Source: Armigeres subalbatus (Eukaryota > Arthropoda > Insecta > Diptera > Culicidae). From it: a stretch of 64,000 bases of DNA. The DNA lies in assembly GCF_024139115.2 (NCBI RefSeq), contig NC_085140.1:331449953-331513952 (forward strand), given 5' to 3'. Shown piece by piece: positions 9,545 to 20,523 of the stretch. The notes under the pieces were generated by a model, which worked only from the letters and a program-made list of their open reading frames with translations, did not search any database and was not told where the DNA came from. The position numbers and the translations under genes are program-made. Position 1 is the first letter of the stretch. The number at the start of each line of letters is the position of its first letter.

Positions 9545-10246
9545 ATGGCCGATTTGGACGATTTTTTCGCGAAAAAAGACCGCAAAAAGTCGAAAACGAA
9601 AAAGTTTGCCACCCCGGAGGAACTGGCGAAATCGATTGAAGAGGCCGCGAAGAAAACTGCTGAATCGAAAGCCAGGAAGGTGACCCCGCAGAATCCCGAA
9701 GGAGTAGGAAATGAGCCGAAGAAGCCTGCACAAGCGGACGAAGAGTGGAAGGAATTCGAGGAGGAACGAAAGGATTACAGTGGACTGAAATTAGCACAGT
9801 TGACCATCTCCGAACAGGAAGGCTCCGAAGACACGGCAGGTAAGGACGGTGGTTCTGCGGTTGATGGCGACGGAGAGGGTGGTGATGTCGGTAGTGGAAA
9901 CAATAAATCTGGAGCGTGGAGAAATGTCGACTCTAGTGCCGAATCGGCTGATAAACAACAGCAGCTGCAGCAACAACAACAACAACGGGCCGGGCCCAGT
10001 GTCTACGTGACGCCGGCCATGAAAAACTTGCGGCTGAAGAAGAAGGGGGTTGCACCGGATTTGAAGAACGAGGAATTCTTCCCGACGTTGGGTGCGGAAG
10101 CGCCGGTGGATCCGACACGAGGTAAAAAAGATTCCACATTCGAAGAGGTGAAGCACGGTGGCCGCGTCCGGTCGTCGGATCTTCCTTCGGCACAGCCCCT
10201 GCAGGTAGGAAACAGATTCACCTCGTTGAGCAACGATGCAAGCTAG
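9545..10246 (+). CDS. Protein CDV3 homologue
   Basis: 233-residue, highly charged, mostly disordered cytoplasmic-type protein; its molecular role is not established. It shows the family landmarks in order: N-terminal MADLDDFFAKKDRKKSK; acidic-aromatic block DEEWKEFEEERKDYSGLKL (residues about 68-86); YVTPAMKNLRLKKK; EEFFPTLG; FEEVKHGG; and C-terminal VGNRFTSLSND. Vertebrate CDV3 has the same order (LDNFFAKRDKKK, WKELEQKEVDYSGL, FPSL, FEVVRHK, YAVL). A Gln-rich run (QQQLQQQQQQR) and a Gly/Asp-rich linker lie in the middle. The ATG at 9545 is preferred over the in-frame one at 9530 because family proteins start next to LDDFFAK. The frame is unbroken in one exon. CAG-GTAAGG near 9838-9845 looks like a splice donor inside the frame, so a shorter isoform is possible. 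Codon use is GC-rich compared with the surroundings, as expected for a real gene. Confidence 0.9.
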   Translation: MADLDDFFAKKDRKKSKTKKFATPEELAKSIEEAAKKTAESKARKVTPQNPEGVGNEPKKPAQADEEWKEFEEERKDYSGLKLAQLTISEQEGSEDTAGKDGGSAVDGDGEGGDVGSGNNKSGAWRNVDSSAESADKQQQLQQQQQQRAGPSVYVTPAMKNLRLKKKGVAPDLKNEEFFPTLGAEAPVDPTRGKKDSTFEEVKHGGRVRSSDLPSAQPLQVGNRFTSLSNDAS

Positions 10247-10946
10247 AGAGTGTCCGGGCGGCAGCGGGAATGCCGTCAAGTCAGGGCTAGGAGTAGGAGA
10301 AGGAACTTTGCCGGCGATTGTCGCCGGTTTGCATCCTAGGTTTTTGTATTGTTTAATTCTCTTATTCTATTATTTTCTTCCAAATTGATAGCCTGTGTCC
10401 CGCGTATAAATGTGCTCTACCTATTTACACAAACAGACTGCTCACTACAAATAAGAGGAAACAAGATTAGGAACTTGATTTCGGACGTTTTCATTGTTTC
10501 GGGAGTGGATGGCTTGGTTTCAAAGATTGGGGAATTAATACGATTTAAGGAGATCGTTCGAATTGATATTTACGCACTAGCCTGCATTTTCTCTCCGAGT
10601 TTGAATGAAGTGATTCCACCTCCAAAACAATGAAATCTTAAGAATACAGTGTTTTAGCTACTGAATATTTGACAGAAAAATGTACGATTTTTTTTGGCAA
10701 AATAACAATTATCGTATCCAAGATAGTAGTAACCCATTTCTTGATTCGAAAGCAGATGAAATCGGCAGCCAAACACATTTTACGACAGTATCGATACGGC
10801 GCGTTTCTCCAACTCGCAGGGGAAAGAAATTATTGATGGGAACATTATTATTAAATTGCAAATCAAAGGACAAAACAAATCTTCGTTACTACTTTCATTA
10901 AATACTTCCGCGAAAGCTAAGCCGTGTTGGTTTTGTAATCAATAAA
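10247..10946 (+). other. Probable 3' UTR of CDV3
   Basis: About 700 bp without convincing coding potential, ending at the first good AATAAA (10941-10946), preceded by CAATCAATAAAAATC context. The small frames at 10349 and 10680 do not look coding. Confidence 0.45.
10941..10946 (+). terminator. Poly(A) signal AATAAA
   Basis: Canonical AATAAA downstream of the CDV3 stop codon; chosen for being in the right orientation and distance. Confidence 0.4.
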
Positions 10947-10949
10947 AAT

Positions 10950-11551
10950 CAGAGGTAATAAATCTAAAAAATAGATCTTTTCGCTTACATATCACAACCT
11001 CCCTGGGTAAGCAGCCCGGATGATCATATTGTATATAAGCATAATTCCAATAAGAACTGATATAATTTACCTACCTTATCTTTATAACGGCTGTTTCAGG
11101 AGATTGTGTTTAGGTAACTTCATATTAGCAAGGTAGTTAGAGATTTCATTATTTGAATATTATCACATGTGCATATATTTTCGACTAATTGCTACTAATT
11201 AGGTATTTCTTTTGCTAATTGCTGTTTCCAACTCACCTAGCTGAATTTCGTCTTCATATGGCATATCTAGCATCTATGGTAGTCTGATCTTTGAGATTTA
11301 ACGAACGAGCTAAAGCGAAACCATTTGAATGTTAACAAGAAAAGTTTTAAATCAATTCAAGACGGCCGACAGTTTAGTTTAAATTTGCAACGGATGAACT
11401 CTTGTTGCTGTAAATGTGCTTAACTCGGGTATTCTTCGCTAGAAATTTGAATCAAACAATGATAATACATGGGGTGATAAAATATGAAATGTGACAATAT
11501 CGGAATTTTTTTGTGTTCGATTTTATAATTGGTTTCACGAATATGAATCAG
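10950..11551. other. AT-rich spacer, nothing recognised
   Basis: Intergenic sequence before the large hAT-type element; no repeat end or gene seen. Confidence 0.5.
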
Positions 11552-11917
11552 CTTAACTTTAGAGGTGTGCGCCGCCGCCGCCGACATTTTTGCATCGGTG
11601 CGCCGCTGTTTAAAACTTATCACGCCGCTGATATATATTGTTCCACGCCGATTCAAACAAGGATTCAAAATTCAAATTTCAAAGAAGTCCGCAGAATTTT
11701 CCATGGAAATTTCGAAGATTCAATCGAATTTCCGTAGAATTTCCCGAATGATCCCCACATCATCCTGTTGGAACTCCAGAGAATTTTTCGTGAAAATACC
11801 AATGATTTCCTTGAAAATTACCGTTGAAATTCCGAAAATCTCTCAGTAAAAACTTAAAAAAACTGTGAGTTGAAATTCCAAAGAATTTCTCTCTGTAATA
11901 TAATTGTTGAACCTAGG

Positions 11918-12625
11918 AGGGTCGTTTGGCCGAAAGTAATTTGGCCGAGAGCCGAAAGGCCGAAAGTTGTTAGGACGAATATGTAGTTTGAACGATCACA
12001 TCATTTGACCGAAGTCCACCTAGCCCAAAGTTATTTCAAGCAAAATTTTTCATAACGACGTATGTAACAAAAGTAAACAAAACGGGGTTTTTAATACAAC
12101 GTGACAATCACACGCGGCTTTATATAATACGCATCGATTTTACTGATTTCAGATCTTAAAATTCTTTAATTCGATCTTTTGCGAATCGACGTATGTAAAA
12201 ATTTCTATTTTGAAGTCTCACTGTTACATACGTCGCTTTAACATATGGGAACTGAGAGCGACCTATGTAACAAAAAAGCAAAACAAAACAAAACTGCAGT
12301 TGCGTCAATCGTGCAACTATGGAAAACCGACCAATGTACACCGACGTACGTGTAGCATACCGGTGTATGTATAATTTTATCGTTTTTCACAGTGAATTTG
12401 AATGAACTGAGCTTTGCTGTGAAGCACGCTTATGACGTGTCATGTGTTGATGCATGCCAGCGGAAAAAAAATTGAAAAGAGATTTAGTTTTAAAACAGTT
12501 TTAGAAAAAGTTTTCCCAAGTTTCTGCAAAGGATTTCTCGAATCCTCATAATTGTGACATACGTTGTTATGAAAATTATGCTTGATTTGGTCGCAAATGT
12601 CATTTGGTCGACGAAATTTTCCCGT
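11918..12625. repeat. TTTGGCCGAA repeat block enclosing a TIR element
   Basis: Edges carry repeated TTTGGCCGAAAGT / ATTTGGTCG words, as at the ends of the foldback element at 34676-38022. Inside, 12049-12578 has its own inverted ends CATAACGACGTATGTAACA / TGACATACGTTGTTATG and further internal CGACGTATGTAA words in both orientations, so it looks like a separate TIR element. Confidence 0.55.
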
Positions 12626-12959
12626 TTTAAATATTTTCCCATGGAACTTTAAAAGAATTTCTTATGGACAATTTAAAGTACTGCCCGCAGAGATCAAAAA
12701 AAAATCCTTTCGAAAAATTACTCGTAGAAATACCGAACATTTTTTCATGAAAATTTAACAAGGTGTCTACTCATTTGTAGAAACAAAGTTCCCTGATTTT
12801 TCAGGTTTTTTAGGTACTTTAGATTATTTTCAAGTAAAAGCAAACGTGTCATGTACAGATTTTTGTAGCAAAATAATCAATTTAAACAAGTAAATATTGC
12901 GGAACACGTTTTAAAAAGAAAATATTGGTGGTCTCACAACATTTTTCTCGGCATCTTTT

Positions 12960-13180
12960 TCTTCTTATTGGCAGAATTAGTGTAAATTAAGCACTTCCAC
13001 ATTTGCTAACTGCGTGGTTTATCTAAGCCGAGTTACTATTTTTGCATTCGTATATCGTGAGCCTAGCACGATGATACATTTATATGTCCAGGGAAATATA
13101 AAAAGATTCCAACCCGAAAATTCCCTAGACCTGATCGGGAATCGAACCCAGTCACCTTCTGCATGGTTTTGTATTGTCGG
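12960..13180 (-). mobile_element. Feilai-like SINE, truncated, minus orientation
   Basis: Reads as the reverse complement of the Feilai-type body: TTCTTCTTATTGGCA (tail), AAGCACTTCCACA, TTTTTGCATTCGTATATCGT, GTCCAGGGAAATATA, and a tRNA-like GGGAATCGAACCCA (B box on the minus strand). The 5' tRNA end stops near GCATGG. It sits inside the 4.4 kb hAT-type element. Confidence 0.7.
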
Positions 13181-13410
13181 TGTAGCACCAAATTAGAATT
13201 CGGAAGTCGGCTCTTCCGAACCGAACTTTCTTCCGAAGTTTTATCTGTCAAACTAATTGATGCGTTGTTGAGCGCATCTTTTCTTTAGGCTCTTTAGGAT
13301 CTTTAGGCGAATCCAGCGCACTACTTTTGAAGTTGGGAAAGTTGCCTGTATCTGGAGAAAAATCCAACTTCGGTATAAAAAGCGTTATAAATTTGTTCCG
13401 GATAGACGAA
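13163..13410. repeat. Dispersed repeat, copy 1 (shared with 27640-27810)
   Basis: GTATTGTCGGTGTAGCACCAA, TTTTATCTGTCAAACTAATTG, GAGCGCATCTTT, CCAGCGCACTACTT and AAAATCCAACTTCGGTATAA recur in the same order at 27640-27810. The GTAGCACCAAATT start also resembles the TIR of the MITE at 23693-23858. Confidence 0.75.
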
Positions 13411-14522
13411 AAAGTCTTAAGGAAATGGCTCCAAGAATTCTTTTGCAAGTTCATTCAGAAATTGCTTCAATCAAAAATTCCTTCAAGCATTCCTTCGAAA
13501 ATCCCTCCAGGAAATAAAAACGAAATTTCTTTCAAAAAACATCGGAACTTCCTTCCGAATTTCACAGAAATTCATTTAGGGACTTCTTCGTAAAATACTT
13601 TAGAGATTTCTTCAGATATTCTTTTTAAATTTCTTCGAAAATTCGATCGATTTTAATTAGATTATTATTTCGTTAGGGGAACTTTTGTAAACTTCTTAAA
13701 AAATGTTCCGAAAATTTGTTTGGGACTTTCTTCGGGGATTCCTTCAGATCTTCATTCGGATATTCTTTTAGAAAATCATTTGACGATTCTTTTATGAATT
13801 CTTCTACGTGTTCCTTTAGAACATTCCTTGAAAATGTTTTAAGGAATTTCTTTAGATATTCATTCGTTGATGGAAAAGGATAAAACTGCTATTGTCACTC
13901 CAGTTCGTGCAACCAACATTCAGCAGCCAAACATAGCAGCCAAAAAACCGGTACTATAAGTGTCAAACCAATGTTGTTGATGCAACGAATCATACACTAC
14001 AACATAATAAACAATATATGCCAAATTGAGCTTAGTGAAGCAAAATAATTTTAAATAGCACAATAATTTAAATGGTTACAGCGCCACTAGCGTTATAGTT
14101 CTTATGCTCTACTGGAAATACATTCGAAAAACGCTTCGGATTTCATTTAAATCCTTAGGTATTTTTAGGAGTTTATTCGATAAAATAATTTACGAAAACT
14201 TCAAAAAACACCTTAACGAATTATTCTGAATATTCCTACAAAAAATCCTTATTACTTAACGAATTTCATTGGAAATGTTCATAAATTTTTTCATGAATTT
14301 CTTTGGAAATTATTTCTGTAATTCCTAGAGGAGATTACTTCCAGTATTTGTTTTTAAAATTCGTCCAGTAACTTCTTTTGATCATTTTTAGAGAGTTTAT
14401 TTCAGCATTTCTTCTACGAATTCCTTTGAACCTTCGGAAATTCGTTTGAAATTACCATAGTAATTGATTTCGAAATTCCTACGGGAATCTATTCATAAAT
14501 TCATTTTGGAATCCTTCTAAGA

Positions 14523-14683
14523 CCGTCTAAGACAAATTAAGTACTCTCCATTTAATTCCACCAATTATTTTCGATATCTTTGCAGATACGTATTTCGACC
14601 ACAACTGTGTGGTCGTCTTCAGTGTCTCGTACTTGACTCGACTTAGTTACATAAATGGAGAGTACTTAATTCGTCTTAGACGG
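14523..14683. mobile_element. MITE family A, copy 1
   Basis: TIRs CCGTCTAAGACAAATTAAGT / ACTTAATTCGTCTTAGACGG. The core contains GATACGTATTTCGACCAC and GTGTCTCGTACTTGACTCGA. Relatives at 34299-34415, 37050-37182 and 44683-44819 share the core in the opposite orientation. Confidence 0.85.
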
Positions 14684-14734
14684 TTGAATACATTCCACTA
14701 AAAGAGCTTAATATATTTTTCCTGGTCCTTCTAA

Positions 14735-14874
14735 GGGGCAAGCCAGAGTAAACGCGACGAGCGATGCGACGCGACGCGACTCACGTAAAAGAATAACAAA
14801 CATTATCAACAGGCTGTCAAATTGCACTGTCGCGTCGCGTCGCATCACACGTCGCGTTTACTCTGGCTTGCCCC
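14735..14874. mobile_element. 140-bp MITE, PIF/Harbinger-like (TSD TAA)
   Basis: TIRs GGGGCAAGCCAGAGTAAACG / CGTTTACTCTGGCTTGCCCC match over at least 24 bp and are flanked by TAA on both sides (14732-14734, 14875-14877). A 3-bp TWA TSD with a G-rich TIR points to PIF/Harbinger. The interior has GCGACGCGACGCGAC repeats. Confidence 0.85.
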
Positions 14875-16054
14875 TAAGGATTCTTTTGATTTTTTTTTAG
14901 ATTACGATCGAAAATACCTCGAATTCCATTCGGAATTCCATCGAAAATTCCTTTAGCAAAAAATAGATTTGCGGGAATTTAAAAAAAAATCTTTTCGGAA
15001 ATTCCTTGTGAATTTCCTTTAAAAATTCCTTCAGGAAATCACTCGAGGGTTTTAATAAATTCCTGAAGAATTTCCCTGAGGATTCTCAAAAGAGTTTACA
15101 AGCAAGACCTAATAGATTTCCCGAATAAATTATTTTTCCTTGGGTATTACTTCGGGAATTATCCACGAATTACTTTGAAGCTGGATTAACGTTTTTTTGC
15201 CCATAGATTGGAACAACGATCCATACGTTTTCAATTATTAAATTGTTTGATCTTTTTTTCATGTTTGAAATTTCCCAAATTGTGTCAGAAAATCTCTAAT
15301 AATTCTAGCATTTTTCCAGCCAGTAGTCACCCTGTGGAATTTCTGGAAAATTCCTCGTGATAATTTCGAAGAATTTTCCATGGGAATTTAAAAAAAATCT
15401 CATGTCATTTAGCATGAAGCTGAAATTCCATTTGGAATTTTTTTCCATCCATTTTGAAAAATCTGCCGCGGAAAATTTCTGGTGAAAATTCCAGCGTGTT
15501 TCCCGTAAAAACTCCTCAGAGTCTGCCGCTTATATTCCGACAAATGTTCAGCGTAAATTTGGCAAAATATTTTGTTTAGTATTCTGCAATACTTAACAGG
15601 AATTTCCGATAATTTTCCAAACAATTTTCTATACCAAATTTGGAACAATTTCTCATGAAAATTCTGAAAAGTTTTTCATGTAAATTCCGAATGATTTTCC
15701 GCTGAAATTCCAAACAATTTTCCTTGGGAATTACAAAGAGCTGCAAAGTAGTTCCTGTGGAAAATTCGAAAATTGCAATAATGAATATTTTGGAAAAACT
15801 TAAAGCATTTTCTGGAAAATTTGCTTCCGATGGTGTCCTGAAAATATCCTGAACGTTATGAGAAATCAGCATGCCGATTCACACCGCCGCCGCCGCTGGC
15901 AAAAAAGACTTTCGGCGTGACGCCGAAAACGCCGCCGACCAAAATTCGGACAAACGCCGCCGCCGCCGCCGATTTTTAGACCGGCGCACACCTCTACTTA
16001 ACTTGATCCCCATTCTATAATATATTTATACGCATTAGATAATTTTTCCTTTTA

Positions 16055-17045
16055 GCTCGGTACAATGCGCAAGGGGAGACTTTTCATTTTAAATTACGCA
16101 AAAGTTTGGGATAATGTAAAAGAGTTGATGCTGCCTTCTTTTAAACTTGCTTTTAAAGCACGCGTTTGTTCGGAGCAATGCAAAAAAGAAAATCATTCCT
16201 TTTCAATTTCGCGATTGTTCGCTATCATGCAAAGGAATTGATGCTGGCTTCTTTTAAGGATAATCGTCACGAAATAAAAATTGTAACTCGCGTTTTCAAG
16301 GGCACTTCATTCAAAACGGAAGCCACGCACAACTGTCACTTTTATTATTTCACGCATGCACTGCCCGCAGGATCGCATATTTGTAACCACTCGCATTTTT
16401 ATTCATTTTGTAAAAAGCCTGTGAATTCTTTAAAAAGCTCAACTTACTGCATCTAGTCCCACAACAGTACAAAAGGCTTTACTATCTTGCTTATCTGTGG
16501 TAAGCTGAAAATGATTGAGTTTGTGGGGAGGATTGACAAACGATTTACAAAATCAACCAAAATGCAAATGTTACAAATATGCGATCATGGGCAGTGCAGC
16601 GACGCAGCAAATCTGGAATAATAAAAATGACAATTGTGGGTGCCTTTCGTTTTGAATGAGGTGCCCTTGAAAATGCTAATACTTCAAAATTGGATTCCGT
16701 GAGGATTGTCTTTAAAGCTCGCATTTGCTCGGTGCAATGCAAAAAGGGAGGAAATCTTTCCTTTTTTTAATTTACGAGATTGCTCGGGAAAATGCGAAAG
16801 AGTTGATGATGCCTTTTTATTTTATAAAACACGAGTTTGCTCGGTGCAATGCGAAAGGCGAGATCATTCCTTCTTTTATATTGATGCCTCCTTTTATAAT
16901 GCAAAAGAGTTGAAGATGGCCCTTTTTTAAAGCACGCGTTTGTTCGGAGCAATGCAAAAAAGGAGATCATTCCTTCTTTTAAACTACGCGATAGCTAGGG
17001 ATAATGCAAAAGAGTTGATGATGCCTTCTTTGAAAGCATGCGCCT
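16055..17045. repeat. ~110-bp tandem repeat split by a 140-bp inverted repeat
   Basis: Units carry AAGCACGCGTTTGTTCGGAG, CAATGCAAAAAAGGAGATCA, and GCAAAAGAGTTGATGATGCC. Copies or part copies are near 16055, 16157, 16711, 16827 and 16926. Between them, 16278-16420 and 16540-16680 are inverted copies of each other (TTTTCAAGGGCAC, GATCGCATATTTGTAAC). The array ends about 125 bp before the first CUB exon. Confidence 0.75.
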
Positions 17046-17170
17046 TCTTTATTGTCAATATCAAGAAGTCTATGTTGAAGAAAAAAAATATTCGCGATAT
17101 TATTTAGTTAGGACATTCTTTCAGCTTCTGTACGTTATTCATTCCCTCTTTTTGTATTTTCTCTTTCTAG

Positions 17171-17328
17171 TATTCAGCGGACGCTTCTGAAGCATCCCCT
17201 GCGCCAGGGCTTCCTGATGACGCCCGGCTATCCCAAGTACTACATCGGCGACAGTGTCTGCCGGTGGACGCTGTACGCCCAGCGGCATCAAAAAATTAAG
17301 TTAACTATTCTAGATTTAGCGCTGCGGT
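17171..17328 (+). CDS. CUB-sushi protein, CUB exon 1
   Basis: First visible exon of a secreted or membrane extracellular-domain protein. The acceptor follows TTTTCTCTTTCTAG (17157-17170); the donor is GTAAGT at 17329. The frame starts with one leftover base, then reads IQRTLLKHPLRQGFLMTPGY and PKYYIGDSVCRWTLYAQRHQ, then KIKLTILDLALR. GFLMTPGYP-YY-C-WTL is the start of a CUB domain, which mediates protein or carbohydrate contacts outside the cell. The upstream exon (phase 2) must hold the signal peptide and the first CUB cysteine and was not found. The family member cannot be named from this part alone. Confidence 0.85.
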
Positions 17329-17400
17329 GTAAGTTCATATGCCTCAATTATTTCGTTTTAAATATTATTCTAAAAACAAATGCTCATTATTTTATTGCAG

Positions 17401-17522
17401 ATGACGAACCGTGTAGAGACTACGTTGAAATTAGGGATCTCGATGCGAATCAGACCCTGTATAGCAGTTGTTCGGAGAGTACGCGACCGGTGGTGGTGGT
17501 CAGCGTACGGGAAAAAGTAGAG
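17401..17522 (+). CDS. CUB-sushi protein, CUB exon 2
   Basis: Acceptor TTTATTGCAG (17391-17400), donor GTACGT at 17523. Spliced to exon 1 in phase 1 it gives RYDEPCRDYVEIRDLDANQ, then TLYSSCSESTRPVVVVSVRE and KVE. The C-x-DYVEIRD motif is the hallmark of a CUB domain, and the Asp and Tyr-x-Glu match residues often found at the CUB calcium site. It ends in phase 0. The 72-bp intron before it is of normal insect size. Confidence 0.9.
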
Positions 17523-17596
17523 GTACGTAGCTATATAGGATTGTGAATTACGGGGACATTTCATAGCAAGCATTCCATTTTCCATTCTCATTGCAG

Positions 17597-17660
17597 GTTA
17601 ATGTTAGAACCACCACAAAAGTGGCCTACCCGAAACGGGGCGTGCTGATACACTATTCAG
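17597..17660 (+). CDS. CUB-sushi protein, CUB exon 3
   Basis: Acceptor TCATTGCAG (to 17596), donor GTGAGT at 17661. Reads VNVRTTTKVAYPKRGVLIHY then S, the last CUB beta strand. It ends in phase 1, leaving a G. The next matching exon is the sushi exon at 31139, which starts with two bases completing GGC. The intron between is about 13.5 kb and is mostly transposons. Confidence 0.85.
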
Positions 17661-18049
17661 GTGAGTTGCAGTTTAAAAGCCATTTCAATTCAAATTTGAC
17701 GAGAAAATTGAATAAAAAATGAAAAATAAAATGGTCAATCATCTTCATATGTCGCCTCCTCATAAAACACATGCGCGAGGAAACATTTCATCCAATTGGC
17801 GCGTTTGGTGAAAAGTTTCATGTGCTTGAATAAAAGCTTGCGAGCAATATATATCGATGGCGAGACAGAAAGCTTGGGCGAATCGATAAAAGTTGATGCA
17901 ACATTCTCGATAGATAAAACCTGAGAGATAAAACGCATGTTTAAACGAGGTGAGGATATCGCCCATGAGCTCTGCAATTGGTTGTTCCATTGATAGAGAA
18001 ATATTGTGCAATAGTATCTTTGAGGCTATACAGAAACAAAGTACATAAT
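17661..18049. other. Start of the large intron, unique-looking sequence
   Basis: No repeat ends or exon-like frames. The minus-strand frames at 17735-18011 have no recognisable domain. Confidence 0.5.
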
Positions 18050-18051
18050 TA

Positions 18052-20523
18052 GGGGAATTATGGGTAAAACCGACACTGCGGGTAAGACCGACACCACTAC
18101 AAATCTCTGATTTCAGGTGATTATCGGACAGAATTTCGACACACTTTGAATAAACGTTTGATTTCTTGTGTTTCTAGTCATTTTGTAACTGGCGGAGACG
18201 TGGAAGAGTCATAATAAACAGACAATTAGCATTGATCACAATTGAGGAGATAAGTTATGTAAAATTTTGGCATCGGTGTATAAGCTTTTCCGACAATAAT
18301 TTGTTGATTTTCAGTATTTAATCCATCTCTGATCCATAATTGAACATCATTTTGTGTATGTTGTGGAAAAATAGTTAAATTTTCTAATTATAAACATCCA
18401 CATGTATCTCATCATTATTATGCTATCAGTTGGGGTAAATTCGACACCTGCCATCGAATCACGAAATACCTCTGTTTTATTAGACACATCATACGCATAA
18501 TATAATTCAAGTATTGGAAAACGAAGCGCCGGGGAATCTAACTTAATCGTAGACTGATTACATACCACGCACGAAGATGATGTGCGTAACAATATGTCTG
18601 GAGGGGTAATGTTGAGTCATCAAGGAAAACCTGCAGGTCGGATAACAATAGCGCTCAAAGAAGAACCGTATTTTTAGGCTTATTTTGCTCTTAGATATAT
18701 TCAATCCGTTCTCTAGTGTTGTTCTTTCGTGATCTATTTTCACCCCTGTAAACATGTAGCTTGTCACCTATGGAACTAGTCATTTTCATTTCTTGTCATA
18801 ACTGCACCATACGCATTTATTTTAAATCACCGTTATAAACAACTTTTTAAAATAAGGAAAGTTAAATGTAGGTAGTTAGTAAATTTGTTACTAACATTCT
18901 TATACTCTATATATTTTTCACTCGATCCACTAAAGAAACTAAATAAAATATGATGTGTGGTGATGATTTTAATATATAAAATTTTGTTCAACCATTGTTT
19001 ATGAGTGACCCCTAAACTGCCTGTAATCGCATAACTGTCCCATATGACTTTTAATCATTTTTGAGTTTTGATGACGAATGGTTATATTTTGGTTTATATT
19101 TGTATGCTTTTAAATAAAACTATGTAATTTGTTCTAAAAATTTCGAAAAAAATACCAAGTCGATTTGTCCCATCTTGAAAGTAACCGCATTTGAGTCCCA
19201 TTGTGAATGTAATCGTATAATATGTCCCATAAACATGAATTTTAACTGACTCTGGTTCAGGAAGATTTTCTTTTCTTGTTTTTATTATGATAATTATTCT
19301 TAGAACTTTTATCTCGGCCAACGGATGATGTTTAAGGCCCGGTCATACCAAATTGAGATTGAATGGAGTAGAAACCCATTGGATATTATTTCCCAAAAAT
19401 TTACTAAAGGTTTGATCTACCAGAACGCTATACAAACACGTTGCGACAATGTCACATTATCTTTTGTGGATATACTAATTTAGCATTAAGATGTATCTGT
19501 TTTTATTTAGCAATAATAAGCTATTCTTAATTTTCACTCGGTTGCGTGACCAACATGTACCCATCATTTTGAACGTGTAACTTCAATTTCCCCCCAACAC
19601 ATTTGGAACATGTTTAAATCATAAATAAAGAAAAATCAGACGGTCTCTGAAATTCGGTAAACATTTAGGATGAATTTTGAATGTCCAGACGATGTTTGGT
19701 TTGCTCTGTCGAATCACATGTTTCACAACTTTCGTGTTCTCATTTCACGATAAAAGAACAATAATTTGGCTATAAAACTAGTCTAGAACTCTTAGTACAG
19801 GATAGTATGATAACAATTACAATCGTTTCGGTGTATACGACGGTAATGCGAAATTCACGATTTGTAATTCTTGATGTAATTTCCTACAGAATTCAACGTA
19901 GTTGGACAGGATATGCGATTACTTTCTCTTCCAACAGGCAAAGTAACCGCATATACTGTCCCACGGATTATTTTCGTAAAAATATGCAAAAATCATTTTA
20001 ATAATGGAAGGCATAGTAAAATATACATATTTTTACACCACACTGGCGTGAAAAATGTTTGAAAAACATTTCAATCAAGCAACGCTGAAGAAAATATTGA
20101 TAATCTTTTAAATGGTCGTTTTCTCGATTTGCTATTTTTTCATATGGGACTCATATGCGGTTATAGGCAGTAAACATGAATTTCATACACAAATATCAAA
20201 ATGAATGTTGCTAAACATTTTCAATTATGTTGTAACATCATTAAGGCTTGTTCTGATGTTCAAATCCATAACGACTTGATGTGTCGGTTTTACCCCCATG
20301 TGGTGTCGATCTTACCCGCACTACAGCTGTTTGGGCTGGAAAATGGACTGTTCGCGTTTTAATCATAAATCAAATTCTATCAAGAAATATTATTCTGAGA
20401 CCTCATAGACTGATGCATGAAGAGCCAAAGTATGCTTGTATGAGATTTCTAGACCGGAAAATTGCTTCATAGATTGGGGAACTGTAAAGTTGCTTAAGGT
20501 GTCGGTTTTACCCACTTTTCCCC
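18052..20523. mobile_element. 2.5 kb TIR element with GGGTAAAACCGACAC subterminal repeats
   Basis: Ends are GGGGAATTATGGGTAAAACC and, reversed, GGGGAAAAGTGGGTAAAACC, with TA on both sides (18050-18051, 20524-20525). The word GGTAAAACCGACAC or GGTAAGACCGACACC recurs twice near the left end and three times, reversed, at 20280-20515. A second element (19017-20170) is nested inside. No transposase recognised. The TA TSD fits a Tc1/mariner- or pogo-related origin, which is inference. Confidence 0.7.
19017..20170. mobile_element. 1.15 kb nested TIR element with GCATA-TGTCCCA repeats
   Basis: Inverted ends CTGCCTGTAATCGCATAACT and AGTCATATGCGG-type right end (CATATGGGACTCATATGCGG, TTATAGGCAG), bordered by TAAA on both sides (19013-19016, 20171-20174). 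The words TGTCCCA/TGGGACA with a nearby CGCAT recur near 19160, 19200 and 19940. A small palindromic relative is at 45292-45369. No coding capacity seen. Confidence 0.6.

Larger units (their letters stand above)
13411..15875. repeat. Degenerate AAATTCC / GGAATTT short-repeat array
   Basis: More than 2 kb of loosely repeated words such as GAATTTCTTC, AAATTCCTTC and CGAAAATTCC, with no fixed unit length visible by eye; broken by the two MITEs at 14.5-14.9 kb. Similar text occurs at 11680-11900 near the other end of the host element. Confidence 0.65.
11560..15996. mobile_element. 4.4 kb non-autonomous hAT-type element (8-bp TSD CTTAACTT)
   Basis: Perfect 15-bp TIRs TAGAGGTGTGCGCCG / CGGCGCACACCTCTA are flanked by perfect 8-bp TSDs CTTAACTT (11552-11559, 15997-16004). 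Both ends carry subterminal GCC triplet runs. No transposase frame remains. The interior is mostly short imperfect AAATTCC/GGAATTT units (11680-11900, 13410-15870), interrupted by nested elements: GGCCGAA repeats with a TIR element (11918-12625), a reversed SINE (12960-13180), a dispersed repeat (13163-13410) and two MITEs (14523-14683, 14735-14874). hAT is inferred from TSD length and TIR style. Confidence 0.85.

Noticed and set aside
9791..10279. Open frame antisense to CDV3
   Set aside because: Shadow of a real GC-rich gene; no domain.
16055..17045. CRISPR-like array
   Set aside because: Units are about 110 bp, diverged and without regular spacers, in a eukaryotic genome.
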